The translations under genes and the position numbers were made by a program. From Planctomycetota bacterium (GTDB lineage: Bacteria > Planctomycetota > Planctomycetia > Pirellulales > Pirellulaceae), in NCBI GenBank assembly GCA_029259935.1, contig JAJDEH010000196.1, forward strand, positions 13,681 to 77,680: a stretch of 64,000 nucleotides of DNA, written 5' to 3'. The number at the start of each line of letters is the position of its first letter. The stretch's first letter is position 1. Positions 34,637 to 45,900 of the stretch are shown here, in pieces. The notes beneath the pieces were generated by a model that saw only the letters and a program-made list of their open reading frames with translations, made no database searches and was not told where the DNA came from.

Positions 34637-36700
34637 ATGAATCGCTCATTTATTAGTCTGCTTTCACCACGCGCATGTGGTTGGTGTTTGTTGTTACTGT
34701 TTGCGGCAAGCCAGCTTTCTGGCTGCGGGATCGAGCCTCCGGCACCCGCGGCGGAACCAAATGCGGCAGTAAAACCGCCACCCAAAAAGGATACCGCCAA
34801 GCAACACACGAATCGTCTAGCGACTGAAACCAGCCCGTATCTGTTGCTGCACGCGCACAACCCCGTCGATTGGTACCCATGGGGAGAAGAAGCACTGGCC
34901 AAGGCCAAGAAGGAAAATAAGGTCATCTTTCTTTCGATTGGATATTCCAGTTGCCATTGGTGCCACGTGATGGAGCGAGAGTCCTTTTTAGATAAAGAAA
35001 TCGCGGCCCTTTTGAACAAGCATTTCATTTGCATCAAGGTCGACCGCGAGGAGCGGCCCGACGTCGATTCGATCTACATGACGTCGCTAAACGTCTTTCA
35101 CCAGTTAACGGGATCGAGCCGGGGCGGCGGATGGCCGTTATCGATGTTCCTGACTCCGGAGGCAAAACCATTTTTTGGCGGAACCTATTTTCCCGCCCGC
35201 GACGGCGACCGCGGCGCGGCGACCGGATTTCTGACCGTGGTTACCAAGGTGCGGGAAGCTTGGAAAGACAATCCCGACTCCATCAAAAAAGACGCCGAGA
35301 CGGTCACGCGATTTACCAAGACTGAACTAGAAGGGCAGCGACCCGACGCCTTGGCCGCCATTGATCAAACACTGGTCGATCAAACGCTGGAAGGGCTGAC
35401 GGATCAATTCGACGAACAATACGGCGGCTTCGGCTATGATCCGCGTCAGGCGAATCGGCCCAAGTTTCCCGAACCTTCGAATCTCATATTCCTACTGGAT
35501 CGCATCCACAAAACGAAAGACGAAAAGTCGAAAGAAATGCTGATCGCTTCGCTGGAACGAATGGCGATGGGTGGAATTCGCGACCATTTGGGCGGCGGCT
35601 TTCACCGCTACAGCGTCGATCGATTTTGGAAGATCCCCCACTTTGAAAAGATGCTGTACGACAACGGGCAACTGGCCAGCGTCTATTCCGAAGCCTATTT
35701 GTTAACCGGGCGGGACGACTTCAAACGCATTATCGAGGAAATGCTGGACTTCGTACTCCGTGAAATGACCGACAGGAACGGCGGATTCTATTCGGCCCTG
35801 GACGCCGAATCGGAAGACGAAGAAGGTAAGTTCTATCGTTGGGGAAAGGACGAAGTTGCGTCTCTGCTGACCGGCGACGAAATGAAGTTGTTTAGTTCCG
35901 TCTATGGACTGAACGGGTCGCCGAACTTCGAAGAACATTATTACGCGCCGCAATTTGACAAGCCGCTGACGAAATTGGCCGAAGCTCACGAATTGAGTGT
36001 CGTCGAGTTGGATGATCGACTGAGGCCGATTCGAGCGAAGCTGCTGGCCGTGCGAGACAAACGTCCGCGACCGCTGACCGACACCAAGATCCTTACCAGT
36101 TGGAACGGCCTGATGATCCGAGGTTTCGCCGACGCTGGCCGCGCGTTGAAAGAGCCTCGATATGTTCACGCGGCGGAAAGAGCGGCCGACTTTGTCCTTA
36201 AGAACCTGCGCACCGAGGACGGACGACTATTGAGAACCTACGGCGGCGGCCACGCCAAGCTGAACGCCTATCTGAGCGACTATGCGTTCTTGGTCGACGG
36301 GCTGATCGCGCTCTACCGCGCGACCGACGAACAGAAGTGGCTCGACGCGGCCGAGAAATTGACGGACCAGCAGTTGAAGCTGTACTGGGACGAAAAGTCG
36401 GGCGGCTTTTTCTTTACGTCGGACGATCACGAGTCGCTATTAGCGCGAGTCAAGAAGCCGTATGACGGGGCGCAACCAAGCGGTAATTCCGTCGCGGCGC
36501 ACAACTTGGTCTATCTGTCCCAGAAACTGAAACGCGACGAATACCTCGAAAAGGCGGAAGCAACGATCCGTTCCGTTTCCGCCTTGCTCAAGCGGGCCCC
36601 GCACGCCGCGCCACGCATGGTGACCGCGGCCAGCGACTTCCTCGCCATCAAAGCTCCCGACGACGCCGACGAGAAGAAAAAGCCACCCCAGAAGCCGTGA
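34637..36700 (+). CDS. YyaL/DUF255 thioredoxin-like lipoprotein
   Basis: 687 residues. The lipobox LSGC (Cys30) suggests lipidation. A DUF255 thioredoxin-like domain (about 55-215) begins [14 protein letters not shown] and has [14 protein letters not shown] with Cys106 and Cys109. It is followed by a six-hairpin glycosidase-like helical domain (about 230-660: [12 protein letters not shown]). This matches the YyaL/SPATA20 family, whose exact activity is not established. No clear ribosome site was seen. The exported form is unusual, as many homologues are cytoplasmic. Confidence 0.88.
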   Translation: MNRSFISLLSPRACGWCLLLLFAASQLSGCGIEPPAPAAEPNAAVKPPPKKDTAKQHTNRLATETSPYLLLHAHNPVDWYPWGEEALAKAKKENKVIFLSIGYSSCHWCHVMERESFLDKEIAALLNKHFICIKVDREERPDVDSIYMTSLNVFHQLTGSSRGGGWPLSMFLTPEAKPFFGGTYFPARDGDRGAATGFLTVVTKVREAWKDNPDSIKKDAETVTRFTKTELEGQRPDALAAIDQTLVDQTLEGLTDQFDEQYGGFGYDPRQANRPKFPEPSNLIFLLDRIHKTKDEKSKEMLIASLERMAMGGIRDHLGGGFHRYSVDRFWKIPHFEKMLYDNGQLASVYSEAYLLTGRDDFKRIIEEMLDFVLREMTDRNGGFYSALDAESEDEEGKFYRWGKDEVASLLTGDEMKLFSSVYGLNGSPNFEEHYYAPQFDKPLTKLAEAHELSVVELDDRLRPIRAKLLAVRDKRPRPLTDTKILTSWNGLMIRGFADAGRALKEPRYVHAAERAADFVLKNLRTEDGRLLRTYGGGHAKLNAYLSDYAFLVDGLIALYRATDEQKWLDAAEKLTDQQLKLYWDEKSGGFFFTSDDHESLLARVKKPYDGAQPSGNSVAAHNLVYLSQKLKRDEYLEKAEATIRSVSALLKRAPHAAPRMVTAASDFLAIKAPDDADEKKKPPQKP

Positions 36701-36851
36701 TGAACGAGGTGCCCGTTCCGTGAACAAGTGGATTGGTCGATCCATCGAGTTTGACGAGTAGTGGAACAGGAAGTGTCAGACATGCCCGCGAGGGGTAGCT
36801 AAATATACAAATCAATCTTTGTGCTGACGGTCGGTGGGCTAGAATGCCCCC

Positions 36852-37184
36852 ATGCCCACTCCCCAACCCAAACCGAAACGCCGTTGGTGGACGCCTCGAT
36901 TCTCGGTTCGGACGCTCGCGATCGTTGTCACGCTCGTTTGCCTCTATTTTGGCTGCTGGGAAATGACAGAACGGTTTGCCCGCGGCCAGCCAGAACTTGC
37001 TGAACCGTTCCAAGGCGATGTCAACGGCTTCATCATCCTGGGGGTTGAATCACCAGCACCGTTTATCGTTAGCGACTACGGATGGGTATTGGATTCAGGT
37101 GGAAACGTTTCGTTTCGCCAGTATCACGTTTGGTTCCTTGGCTTCAAGGCCAAAATCTGGAGCGAGTACGGCTCGCCGTTATAA
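36852..37184 (+). CDS. Small membrane protein of planctomycete type
   Basis: 110 residues. A basic Pro-rich start leads to RFSVRTLAIVVTLVCLYFGCWE, one membrane helix with the RxxxRTL entry found in many short planctomycete proteins. The C-terminal 65 residues are predicted soluble. Its function is unknown. Confidence 0.6.
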   Translation: MPTPQPKPKRRWWTPRFSVRTLAIVVTLVCLYFGCWEMTERFARGQPELAEPFQGDVNGFIILGVESPAPFIVSDYGWVLDSGGNVSFRQYHVWFLGFKAKIWSEYGSPL

Positions 37185-37654
37185 TTATCGCCATGTCCAG
37201 TGAAATCCGTTGTCGGTCGAAGGGCTATAACCGACCGTGGGGCAGAACGGCCGTAGCTGGTGATTTTCCGCTGGCTTGATTCGACCTGAAGATCCGTTGT
37301 TTCGGTAGCCGACGAAGGCGATAACAACGTCGCATCGAACATTGCGACACGTTGACGTGGCAATCTTGCTGGCAGTTTGATTTCCGCGAGGTATCCTCCA
37401 TGTTCAAATCGCATAGTCGCGATTCTCGACTCGGTGCGACGACTGAGGGCCATCGACAGCGGAAGGAAACCGGCCCGGCCGAGTGACGGGAACGTCAGAT
37501 GAAGTGCGGATCGGTGGAGATTGCACCTGTGTTCATTGAATCCGACACATCTGAATCCGACGTTTCTGAATTCCAGCTTCTGAATTCCAATTTGCCATGC
37601 ACCGCACTATCATAAGGGCAACTCTGCTACCTGCCGCTTTTAGGTGCTTCGCCC
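37185..37654. other. Intergenic region with short repeats
   Basis: 470 bp. A 109-codon minus-strand frame (37124-37453) overlaps the small membrane gene and shows no family features. Short direct repeats of CTGAATCCGAC/CTGAATTCC type lie at about 37536-37590. No RNA gene is recognised. Confidence 0.4.
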
Positions 37655-38995
37655 ATGAGCCACTCACTTTCCCGCCGACAATTCCTTCAAGCTGCGTCGA
37701 CCGTGGGAACCGCGACCATCGTGTCCGCGACGGCGCTGGGGACTGTGGCGCGAGCGGCACCCAGCGCGCGGATCACCGTCGGTGTCGTGGGGCTTGGCGC
37801 GCGAGGATTCAATTTGCTGGATGCCATGCTGGACGAACCGGACGTGCAGGTCGTGGCCCTTTGCGACGTTGATCAATTGCACCATCGCGATCGGCCCTGG
37901 GGGACGGGAACGGCCTATGGTCGCGAGCCGGCGAAACAACGGGTCGACTCCCACTATGCGAAAGCCGCAAAGTCGCGCGCCAAAAGTGACGTGGAAGTTC
38001 ACTCGGACTTTCGCCAATTGTGCGCCCGAGAAGACGTGGATGTCGTCGTGGTCGCCACGCCCGATCACTGGCATGCGCTGGTCACGCTCGAAGCGCTGCG
38101 CGCGGGCAAGGATGTCTATTGTGAAAAGCCGGTGACACACACGTTTTCAGAAGGGCAATTGGTGTACCAAGAAGTCGCGCGGCGCGAGGCCGTTTTCCAA
38201 GTCGGTTCGCAGCAGCGATCGGGGCCCGATTTCCGCCGAGCGGCGGAATTGGTCCGCGACGGCCGCATCGGACAACTGCGCCGCGTCGAAGTGGGGCTTC
38301 CGCCCGGCTACGCCAAACCGATGGGCGAAGCGATCAGCAAGAGCCCTCCCAAACAGCTCGACTACAACTTCTGGACGGGCCCCGCGCCGTTGATGGCTTA
38401 CATGCGTGCCCGCAACCATCGCTGGTGGCGCGGACACCGGGCCTACGGCGGCGGCGTGCTGATGGACTTCATCGGACATCATAACGACATCGCTCATTGG
38501 GGGATGGGCATGGACCAAAACGGGCCTACTAACGTCGAGGCGGTCGGCTGGAAGCTCCCCGAAACCGACATTTACGACACACCGCGGGATTACGACATTC
38601 GCTGTGCGTACGCCGGAGGCATCACGACTTCGATTTCCAACCGCAATCCATTGGGAACCAAGTTCATTGGGGAAGAGGGTTGGATCTACGTCAACCGCAG
38701 CGGACTGACGGCGTCGGACCCGCGATTCGTCGCCAAGGAAGTGGAACGGAAAACGAAGTACTCGTATCCGTATCATATTCGCAATTTCCTCGACTGCGTA
38801 AAGTCGCGCGAAACCTGCATCGCCCCGGCGGAAACGGGCCATCGCTCGATCACCCCAGGCCACCTGGGCTACGTCTCGCACGAACTAGGCCGAGCCATCC
38901 AATGGGACCCCGCAGCCGAACGCGTCATCAACGACGAAGAAGCTGACAAGCGGCTCAAAACCACCACCTATCGCAAACCATGGCAACTTGCCTGA
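37655..38995 (+). CDS. Gfo/Idh/MocA-family oxidoreductase with Tat signal
   Basis: 446 residues. A twin-arginine signal (SRRQFLQAAS) is followed by an NAD(P)-binding fold (VGVVGLGARG, VALCDVD) and the EKP motif (CEKPVTHTF) of this family. The C-terminal domain is typical, with HHNDIAHWGMG. It oxidises or reduces sugars or related polyols outside the cytoplasm, presumably with bound cofactor, as in many planctomycete paralogues. The substrate is unknown. Confidence 0.88.
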   Translation: MSHSLSRRQFLQAASTVGTATIVSATALGTVARAAPSARITVGVVGLGARGFNLLDAMLDEPDVQVVALCDVDQLHHRDRPWGTGTAYGREPAKQRVDSHYAKAAKSRAKSDVEVHSDFRQLCAREDVDVVVVATPDHWHALVTLEALRAGKDVYCEKPVTHTFSEGQLVYQEVARREAVFQVGSQQRSGPDFRRAAELVRDGRIGQLRRVEVGLPPGYAKPMGEAISKSPPKQLDYNFWTGPAPLMAYMRARNHRWWRGHRAYGGGVLMDFIGHHNDIAHWGMGMDQNGPTNVEAVGWKLPETDIYDTPRDYDIRCAYAGGITTSISNRNPLGTKFIGEEGWIYVNRSGLTASDPRFVAKEVERKTKYSYPYHIRNFLDCVKSRETCIAPAETGHRSITPGHLGYVSHELGRAIQWDPAAERVINDEEADKRLKTTTYRKPWQLA

Positions 38996-39014
38996 GCGTC
39001 ATCGAACCCTAATT

Positions 39015-39602
39015 ATGACCAACTCGCAATGGAATTTTTACGCAACCCAAGAACTTGCGGGTATGCTCGCCCGCGACGGGCTCCGTTGTCCACATTGTGA
39101 ACGTCAGACGCACGACGTTGACATCATTGAAAATGACGAGACTTCGCTATTGCATTGTCGTTTGTGCGACACTGACTTTTCCCCGGTCGACTATCACGCC
39201 GCAAAACGAAAACCGCCAAAGACCGGATTGTCAATGCTTTACCGCCCCATCGGTGAAAACGAACTCGCATTGATAGAGCAATCCGGTTTCAAACGTTTTC
39301 CACCAAGACTTGAAGGGCAACCGATTTTTTATCCGGTACTCACACAGGACTACGCGGACGCCATCGCGCGTGATTGGAATTCAACCGATGCCAAACACAA
39401 CTACGTAGGATTCGTAACACGATTCCAAATCCGCAACGAGTTTCTATCCGACTACGAAATACAGACTGCGGCCGACAAATCCACTCTCGAGTACTGGATT
39501 CCGGCCGAAGACCTCGATTCATTTTGCGACAATATTGTTGGTACCATTGACATCATCGCTGAGTTTCGCAACGGTCAACTCGTTTCGCAAATGCTGAACT
39601 GA
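39015..39602 (+). CDS. Zinc-ribbon protein with ADP-ribosylation/crystallin-like domain
   Basis: 195 residues from the ATG at 39015. The N-terminal 50 residues hold two Cys pairs (CPHC and CRLC) expected to bind zinc. The rest (about 70-190) resembles a small family seen in many bacteria, sometimes annotated ADP-ribosylation/crystallin J1 (LYRPIGENELALIEQSGF, QPIFYPV, ARDWNS, WIPAEDL). Its function is unproven. It lies 19 bp after the Tat oxidoreductase. Confidence 0.6.
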   Translation: MTNSQWNFYATQELAGMLARDGLRCPHCERQTHDVDIIENDETSLLHCRLCDTDFSPVDYHAAKRKPPKTGLSMLYRPIGENELALIEQSGFKRFPPRLEGQPIFYPVLTQDYADAIARDWNSTDAKHNYVGFVTRFQIRNEFLSDYEIQTAADKSTLEYWIPAEDLDSFCDNIVGTIDIIAEFRNGQLVSQMLN

Positions 39603-39719
39603 ACACAGACAACAGTATATTGCGAATTGCAAATTGTCCGTTTCAAGACAGCCAGATTGATCGCAATGCGTTTCTTTATGTAGCAAGTCACGTCGCTGAA
39701 TTCCAGGAGAAGCGAAGCC

Positions 39720-41471
39720 GTGAACGAATCCAACATGCGGAGACTCCACGATCAACAACTGGCCTCGCCTTCTTGCCGTTGTCCTTCTGAAGCTGTGGAT
39801 CGAGCGGCAATGGGCGTCCCGCGCGGGAACTCCTTCATGCAATGCGCCACGGCCTTGGTCGCATGGGCGGCATTCGTCTTCGTTATGCCGATGATCGACG
39901 TTCGTGCGGACGATCCAGACCCCGCAGCCAAGGCACCCGGCAGCGTAGAAAAAGAGAAGAAAGAAAAAGCGTCCCAGCCCAAGATCACCGTCTCCAAGGA
40001 AACAACCTTTATTGATGGGCCGCTGAGCGACCAGGGATACGTCAACTACATCGAGGCATTGCATCAACAGTACTCGAAGGGTGTCACGCCCAAAAACAAC
40101 GCGGCTGTTGCGATGGCCCTGGCGATGGGGCCCAACTGTGGCGAAATGGGCTCGATGACCGTCGAATACAAGAAGGAATTCTACAAGCGGCTTGGAATCG
40201 AGATGCCGGCGGAGAAAGGCGATTATCTGGTGACGCTCAGCGAGCTTGCGCCACTGATGGATATCGACATCAACCAAGTGAACCACGAGCAAGAACTATC
40301 GACTCGGGGGCCATTCACGAAGAAAGATCTGCCGACCATGGCCCGCTGGATCGAAGTCAACGAAAAGCCGTTGGCCGTGATCACTGCGGGGATGAAGAGG
40401 TCCCGTTGGTATATGCCGCTGGTTGCAGATGCCGGGGACACGATGATCCTTACCCTGCTGATGCCGAACGTATACAGCGCGCGATCCGTGGGGCGATTGC
40501 TCAATGCACGCGCGATGAACCGGCTAAGCGCGGGCGATGTAGAGGGCGCCTGGCAAGACTTGATGACGATTCATCGCCTAGCGAGACATGTTGCCCAAGG
40601 CACCAGGTTGATTGAGCGTCTTGTCGGTCTCGCGCTGGACGGAATCGCCTGTCACGGAGATCGCATCATTGCTCAAAGTGGCCAGGTAATGACGCCGCAG
40701 GCGCTGGGATTTCGAGATCAACTAGAGCAGTTGTCTCCCATTCCGCGCATGGCCGACTCGATCAACATTGGCGAGCGCTACATGTTTCTAGACGCCTGCA
40801 CTCATCTGGCGCGCGACACGGCTGGCGTCAAAGAATTCATCAGCATTGAATACGATGGCAGTCTCTCCAGTACACTGACGGGACTACTTGCCAAGAGGTT
40901 GATCGACTGGGACGAGCCGATGAAGATCGGAAACCAGTGGTATGACAAGCTAGTGGAAGCGGCGCGGAAGCCATCCTACCTCGAGAAAAAAGAGGCACTG
41001 GACGTCATCGACGCTGAGCTAAAGAAGTTGGCGGAACGCGCTGCAAACGTGAAAGCATTTATGCTCAAGCTGCTGCTGGCGGGATCGCGCCGCAGGGTGG
41101 TCGGACGGCAAGTGGGCGCTGTTCTCGTTTCTTTGTTCTTACCCGTGACCATCGCGACGATCGACGCGGAGGCTCGAGCGGACCTGGACCTCGACATGAC
41201 CCGCATCACGCTCGCTCTGACGGCATTCCATATCGACCACGGCCGTTTTCCTGAATCGCTCGATAAGTTGGCTCCGAAATACATAGCCGAATTGCCGCGG
41301 GACCCGTTCGTCGAGCGACCCTTGAAGTATTCACTTACACCGGACGGATACCTGATGTACAGCGTGGGTGCCAACCAAGTCGATGATGCCGGAAATGGTT
41401 GGTGGGAAGATCGCCAGGACGGCGACGATCTTGCTGTTCGATTTCCCCGTGCCAAGAAGGTTGAAGAATAA
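39720..41471 (+). CDS. Exported protein of unknown function with pseudopilin-like tail
   Basis: 583 residues starting at GTG with AGGAGAAG 9 nt upstream. An inner hydrophobic stretch (FMQCATALVAWAAFVFVMP, about 38-58) acts as a signal or anchor, with an unusually long 37-residue N-terminal lead. The C-terminal region (LTAFHIDHGRFPESLDKLAPKY, DPFVERPL, YSVGANQVDDAG) is like the C-terminal part of type-II-secretion pseudopilins found fused in planctomycete proteins. It is followed by another exported protein. Confidence 0.65.
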   Translation: MNESNMRRLHDQQLASPSCRCPSEAVDRAAMGVPRGNSFMQCATALVAWAAFVFVMPMIDVRADDPDPAAKAPGSVEKEKKEKASQPKITVSKETTFIDGPLSDQGYVNYIEALHQQYSKGVTPKNNAAVAMALAMGPNCGEMGSMTVEYKKEFYKRLGIEMPAEKGDYLVTLSELAPLMDIDINQVNHEQELSTRGPFTKKDLPTMARWIEVNEKPLAVITAGMKRSRWYMPLVADAGDTMILTLLMPNVYSARSVGRLLNARAMNRLSAGDVEGAWQDLMTIHRLARHVAQGTRLIERLVGLALDGIACHGDRIIAQSGQVMTPQALGFRDQLEQLSPIPRMADSINIGERYMFLDACTHLARDTAGVKEFISIEYDGSLSSTLTGLLAKRLIDWDEPMKIGNQWYDKLVEAARKPSYLEKKEALDVIDAELKKLAERAANVKAFMLKLLLAGSRRRVVGRQVGAVLVSLFLPVTIATIDAEARADLDLDMTRITLALTAFHIDHGRFPESLDKLAPKYIAELPRDPFVERPLKYSLTPDGYLMYSVGANQVDDAGNGWWEDRQDGDDLAVRFPRAKKVEE

Positions 41472-41510
41472 GGCGCCGAGTACTTAAGCCAGGCTGAAAG
41501 GATCGCGTCG

Positions 41511-42284
41511 ATGAAATTCCATCTTACGTTGGCACTTCTTTGTTTCCTCGTCCCCTCGACCGCTTGGGCCCAACGCGATCCGCCAGTTTGGGAATGCTAC
41601 CTTCCGTCGATCACGATAACCCACGCCGAGAAATCCAAGTTGGCACTCGATCTCGTGCTGAAGAAGGAAACCGGTCCAGTCGAGCATCGAGAACATCAGA
41701 TGTACTTGATCGGCTACCTCAAGGAAGATGAAGCCGAGATTCTAAAAATCTCGTCCGACGTTTCACTTTTGAACAAGAGCAAGAAGAAGGACGAGAGACT
41801 TTTTCTCGACGCACTCATTGAAAAAGAACTGGTCACGGTGATCGATACGCAAGTCGGAAAACGGCAGTCTTTTGCCGGGCAAGATGTGTCGGGAAAATAT
41901 GCCGACGGATCTAGTGCTGGCCGAAATAGGGCGGACTTCCTCAAGCTGAACACTTTTCCTTTCAGCTTCGAGGTGAAGAAGTCGGACCTATTTGACGCGA
42001 TCGCCAAACTCAAGCACTTTCAGCCGGACAAGGTCGATACGTTTGGCTATTTCAAAAGCAAGTTCAAACTGTTGGCATTTGTTCCCGTAAACGATTGCAA
42101 ATACGCGACCAAAGTTGCCGAGGGAATACGGGGAAAGCATGACTTCCCCCACTTCGACGACCGCGTTGACGCCGAGGGACAGGCGCTGTTTTGGTCGACT
42201 CCCATACTCTATTTCCGTCCGCTGCCTTACGAATTTCAGTTTCGAAAGGACAAAGGGGACGCCGTTCTTGTGTATATCAATTAA
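41511..42284 (+). CDS. Exported hypothetical protein
   Basis: 257 residues. Clear signal peptide (FHLTLALLCFLVPSTAWAQ). The mature part is Lys/Asp/Glu-rich with a mixed alpha/beta pattern and no recognisable motif. GAAAGGA lies before the ATG. It starts 39 bp after the preceding gene and is probably co-transcribed with it. Confidence 0.65.
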   Translation: MKFHLTLALLCFLVPSTAWAQRDPPVWECYLPSITITHAEKSKLALDLVLKKETGPVEHREHQMYLIGYLKEDEAEILKISSDVSLLNKSKKKDERLFLDALIEKELVTVIDTQVGKRQSFAGQDVSGKYADGSSAGRNRADFLKLNTFPFSFEVKKSDLFDAIAKLKHFQPDKVDTFGYFKSKFKLLAFVPVNDCKYATKVAEGIRGKHDFPHFDDRVDAEGQALFWSTPILYFRPLPYEFQFRKDKGDAVLVYIN

Positions 42285-42457
42285 CGAGACAGCAGACTTT
42301 CGGCGTTGGTCGATTTGGATGAGTTCCGTGAAACTGCGTGAGCATCAACGCTGCCGTGAATTGTCCCGTCACTCACCAGCCAATGTTCTTCGGCGCTTGA
42401 ATAGGTTAGTCTGCCGGTTCGTCGAATCCTATTCCGTCCTTTTTCAATTCCTGTCAC

Positions 42458-42808
42458 ATGTTGATATTGTCCCTGTTTGTTGGTCAGTTGGTGTTGTGCC
42501 TAGGAGCGATCGTCCTCGGGATACTCACGATCAGGAAATCTCGTGGCCGGCCAGCCGTAAGTGCAATGGGAATTGCGGCTTTGGTTCTCGGATGTGGTGG
42601 CGTTTTGCTCGCCCCGATCGTGGTGGGATTGGGTCTGCCGCTGATGCAAGCCCGACGTGAGGCTGACAGACGGCAACAGGTGCAACAGAACCTTCGAGAA
42701 ATTGGTGAAGGGCTCCGCCGATACCAGGAGAATCACCCAGAGCTTCTGCCGCCCGTGCAACGGCCACCAGATGATGAAGCGGTCGAAAAAACGTCGCCGC
42801 AAGAATAG
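42458..42808 (+). CDS. Small membrane protein
   Basis: 116 residues. Two membrane helices (about 3-24 and 36-60, the second rich in Gly) precede a charged helical tail (EADRRQQVQQNLREIGEGLRRYQENHPE) and a Pro-rich end. The layout resembles DUF4190-type proteins with a cytoplasmic tail. Its function is unknown. Confidence 0.6.
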   Translation: MLILSLFVGQLVLCLGAIVLGILTIRKSRGRPAVSAMGIAALVLGCGGVLLAPIVVGLGLPLMQARREADRRQQVQQNLREIGEGLRRYQENHPELLPPVQRPPDDEAVEKTSPQE

Positions 42809-42909
42809 CTGCCCACTGGCTCTGACAGTGCAATTAACGGAAACAAGCTTCAACTGCACGGGCGAAGCCAGTGGCGCTCAACAAACAAAGGTGCGCGAGA
42901 TAGTTCGTG

Positions 42910-45900
42910 CTACTCTTTCAATGCGGCTTCGATTTTATCTTTCATGTCCGTCCAATTTGCGGTGGAGGCCAACAGCAGACCATCGGGACCGACCAGGAAA
43001 TAGGTCGGGAGTGAACTGATCGCCAGTTGGCGTCCCATGTCGGAATCGTCGCCCAAGTAGTTTTGCGACCAGTTCCAACTACCACGCTTCGCCGCGGCTT
43101 TTGCTCGTGAAACATCCTTGTCGATGTTCAGTCCAACAAAGGTGATCGGCTGATCGGAAAGGCTCTGGATGGTTGCCTTAATTTCCGGCATGCGCTTCAG
43201 GCAGGGACCGCACCAGCTTGCCCATACGTGCAGCACGACATGTCGACCGCGCAGGTCCTTGATCGATTGTTCACGTCCGCTTGTATCGACGAACTTATAG
43301 GGCCCCATGTTCTGGCCGACCCGCGGGCCGGATCGGCATTCAACTTCAATCACGTCGACATCCTTGCTTCCCGAGGCAGCATCGGCCGCGGTGACCTCGA
43401 TGGGTACGACCCGTTCACCGATCGTTTCGACAAGGCAGCCCGTCGGCTGCTCGAACAATCTCAATACCAGATCATATTTTCCGGGCGGCACGCCGCTGAT
43501 GTGAAAACGGCCGTCCGGAGCGAGCTTGACGAAGTGATTCTGGCGAGTTCCCAGCCAACCGGAACTACTTGGGTCGAGAAACCACGATGTCTGGACAGGA
43601 CCAGCGGGATCGAAACTGAGCTGCGGAAATCGTTCCGACAACTCAATTCCGCCATCCCGGCGAATCAGGTAGTTCAGCGACCAGTTCTTGTTGAGTTTGG
43701 AATTGCTTCGACCGCTGGCGGCAACTCTTCCCGTGACGGCGACGCCCGTCCCGCCCAGGGTAATTGCCTTTTTCTCGCCCGGCTTCAGATCAAGCGGCAC
43801 CGCTTGACTGGATGTCAAAGGCGATTCCTGCCACGGGCCCAGCAATGCTCGCACGGCACCCGCGATGGGCGGAAGCCGATCAAATTCAAACTGGCCATTC
43901 TCATCGGTGGGCGCGGTAAAAGAATCTTGAAAACGAGGATCGCCCAGCCGACCGTTTAGTACCGGAAAGAAATAGACCGTCTCGTTGGGGATCGGACGCC
44001 CGTCCTGCAAAAGTTTGCCCGAGACTTTTGCCCAGGGTTGCAGTTGAATGGTCCCGATCGGCTCATCCGGCTTCCGCGATACATCCGCGAACCCGGATGC
44101 ATGAATCACCCGCAGACGGATCGGTTCGAATGTAGCCGGCAGTTGGAAGCGGCCGTTGGCAGACGTTTCAAGTCGCCGCCCACCCCATTCCAGCGCGGCA
44201 TTACGCATCGCCGGCAAGATACTGGGAGTTGCTTGAACCACCTTGGCGGACGCCACTGGCTTTCCCTGCCGGTCGACAACAGTTCCTTGCCGTGCCGCAG
44301 CCGGCTCTAGTGAAAAATCCTGCGTCACGTGGCCGTCGCCCAAACCAAACGTCTGCTCGCTAATGGCCGACCGGTAGCCGTCGGCGTCAATGCGGACTTG
44401 GTAGCGGTAGTCCCTTTCCCCATCGTCCGTCAACTCGATTTCATACCTGCCGTCCTTGCCCGGCATTTGATCGTCAAACGTGGTGGTCAGAAACTCCGGA
44501 CGAAAGACGATCACGGGCACGACGCGAAACTCCATCACGGGCTTTCCGGTCTTCGCGTTAGTGACCTTGCCGGAAGCAATCAACGCGCGTGAGAGTTTGA
44601 CGACATGTTCCGCTTCCGTCGCGATTAGCGTGACCGTATTTGATGAAAAATCCCTGGCGGAAACTTGGTACGTCACGGCATCGTCCGGAGCCCAGTTCCA
44701 TAGATACACGCCGTTCTCGTCGGATTGGCGAGGGATACGAGAGTTTAGAACGCTGGAATGGCGAGAATTGTAGAGCGACTTGGCTCCACGCCACTCTCGC
44801 ACACCGACGTAGGCGTTGGGAATGGGATTGCCACTCCGATCGACGATCTTCAACGTTAGGCGTTTTCCCCGCTGCATGGAAAAAACAAGTTCGTCCATCG
44901 ATTTGGCGACGTTCACCATGCGCCGCTGAGGGCTGAATCCCGGCGCGACGACGGTTAGGGGATGCTCGCCAGGTGGAAGCGGGATGGTCTCGAATTGCCC
45001 CTTATTGCCGATCTGGGCTTCGTGAACCTGAGAACTGCCGTAGGGATCGTCGTGCCAAATCACCAGACCCTTGGGCACCGCGCGACCGCCCGGAGACACA
45101 ACCTTGCCCACGATCCGAACACCGCGACTGAGCGTCAATGTCGCGCTGCCGTCCCGCAGCATCGGCGTCGTCAGCTTTTGCTCAAGCTGCAGTTCGCCCC
45201 ATTTGGAATCGCTAATGTAGTCCTCGTGCGTGAACTTCAGATAGAACTGATGGTCCTCGCCGCCAACTGGTGCCGGCGCGTTGACGATCTTCCACTTCCC
45301 GTTCTTGTCGGTGATGGCGTCGTCTTCATCGGTTAGCCATGTGCTGATGATCGGCTTTGGATTGGCACCCCATCGCGGTTCCTTCGCTTCCACTCTGACT
45401 GCAACCCCAACGCCGGCGATCGGTTTCCCGCTATCGTCGACGACCTTGCCGCCGAGTTCGGTTCCCTTGGCCAATTTGAATTCGTAACGGCCGGGAATGA
45501 GCTTTCCATCGTCGTGAGTGCCTTGTGTAAAGTTGACAAATTGCGGCACATAGCCGCTCTTACTGGGCCAAAGTCTGAGAATCCGAAGCTTGCGAGGAAT
45601 CTTGATCGCGGCAATTCCCTCGGCGTCGGTGAGATAGTCGGCGTTGGGTGTAAATCTACGTTTGCCATTGCGGCTCGCCAGATCCCAGACAGAAGCATGT
45701 ACCTTGGTTCCCTCGATTGGCTTGCCCTGTTCGTCCCGAACGCGAATCTCCATCGTGCGGATATCGTCGTCGGCTTTCGATTCCTTCGCGGACTTTTCAG
45801 CGCGCGAATCAGCACCTTCAGGCTTCGGCTTGTCGGATTCTCCGGCCTGGCCTGAAGCTTCGCCAACTTCCTTCGCTGGGGGAACCTCTTGAGACTGCAG

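Noticed and set aside
37124..37453. 109-codon minus-strand frame
   Set aside because: Overlaps a better gene and shows no family pattern; may be part of a repeated sequence, which cannot be tested here.
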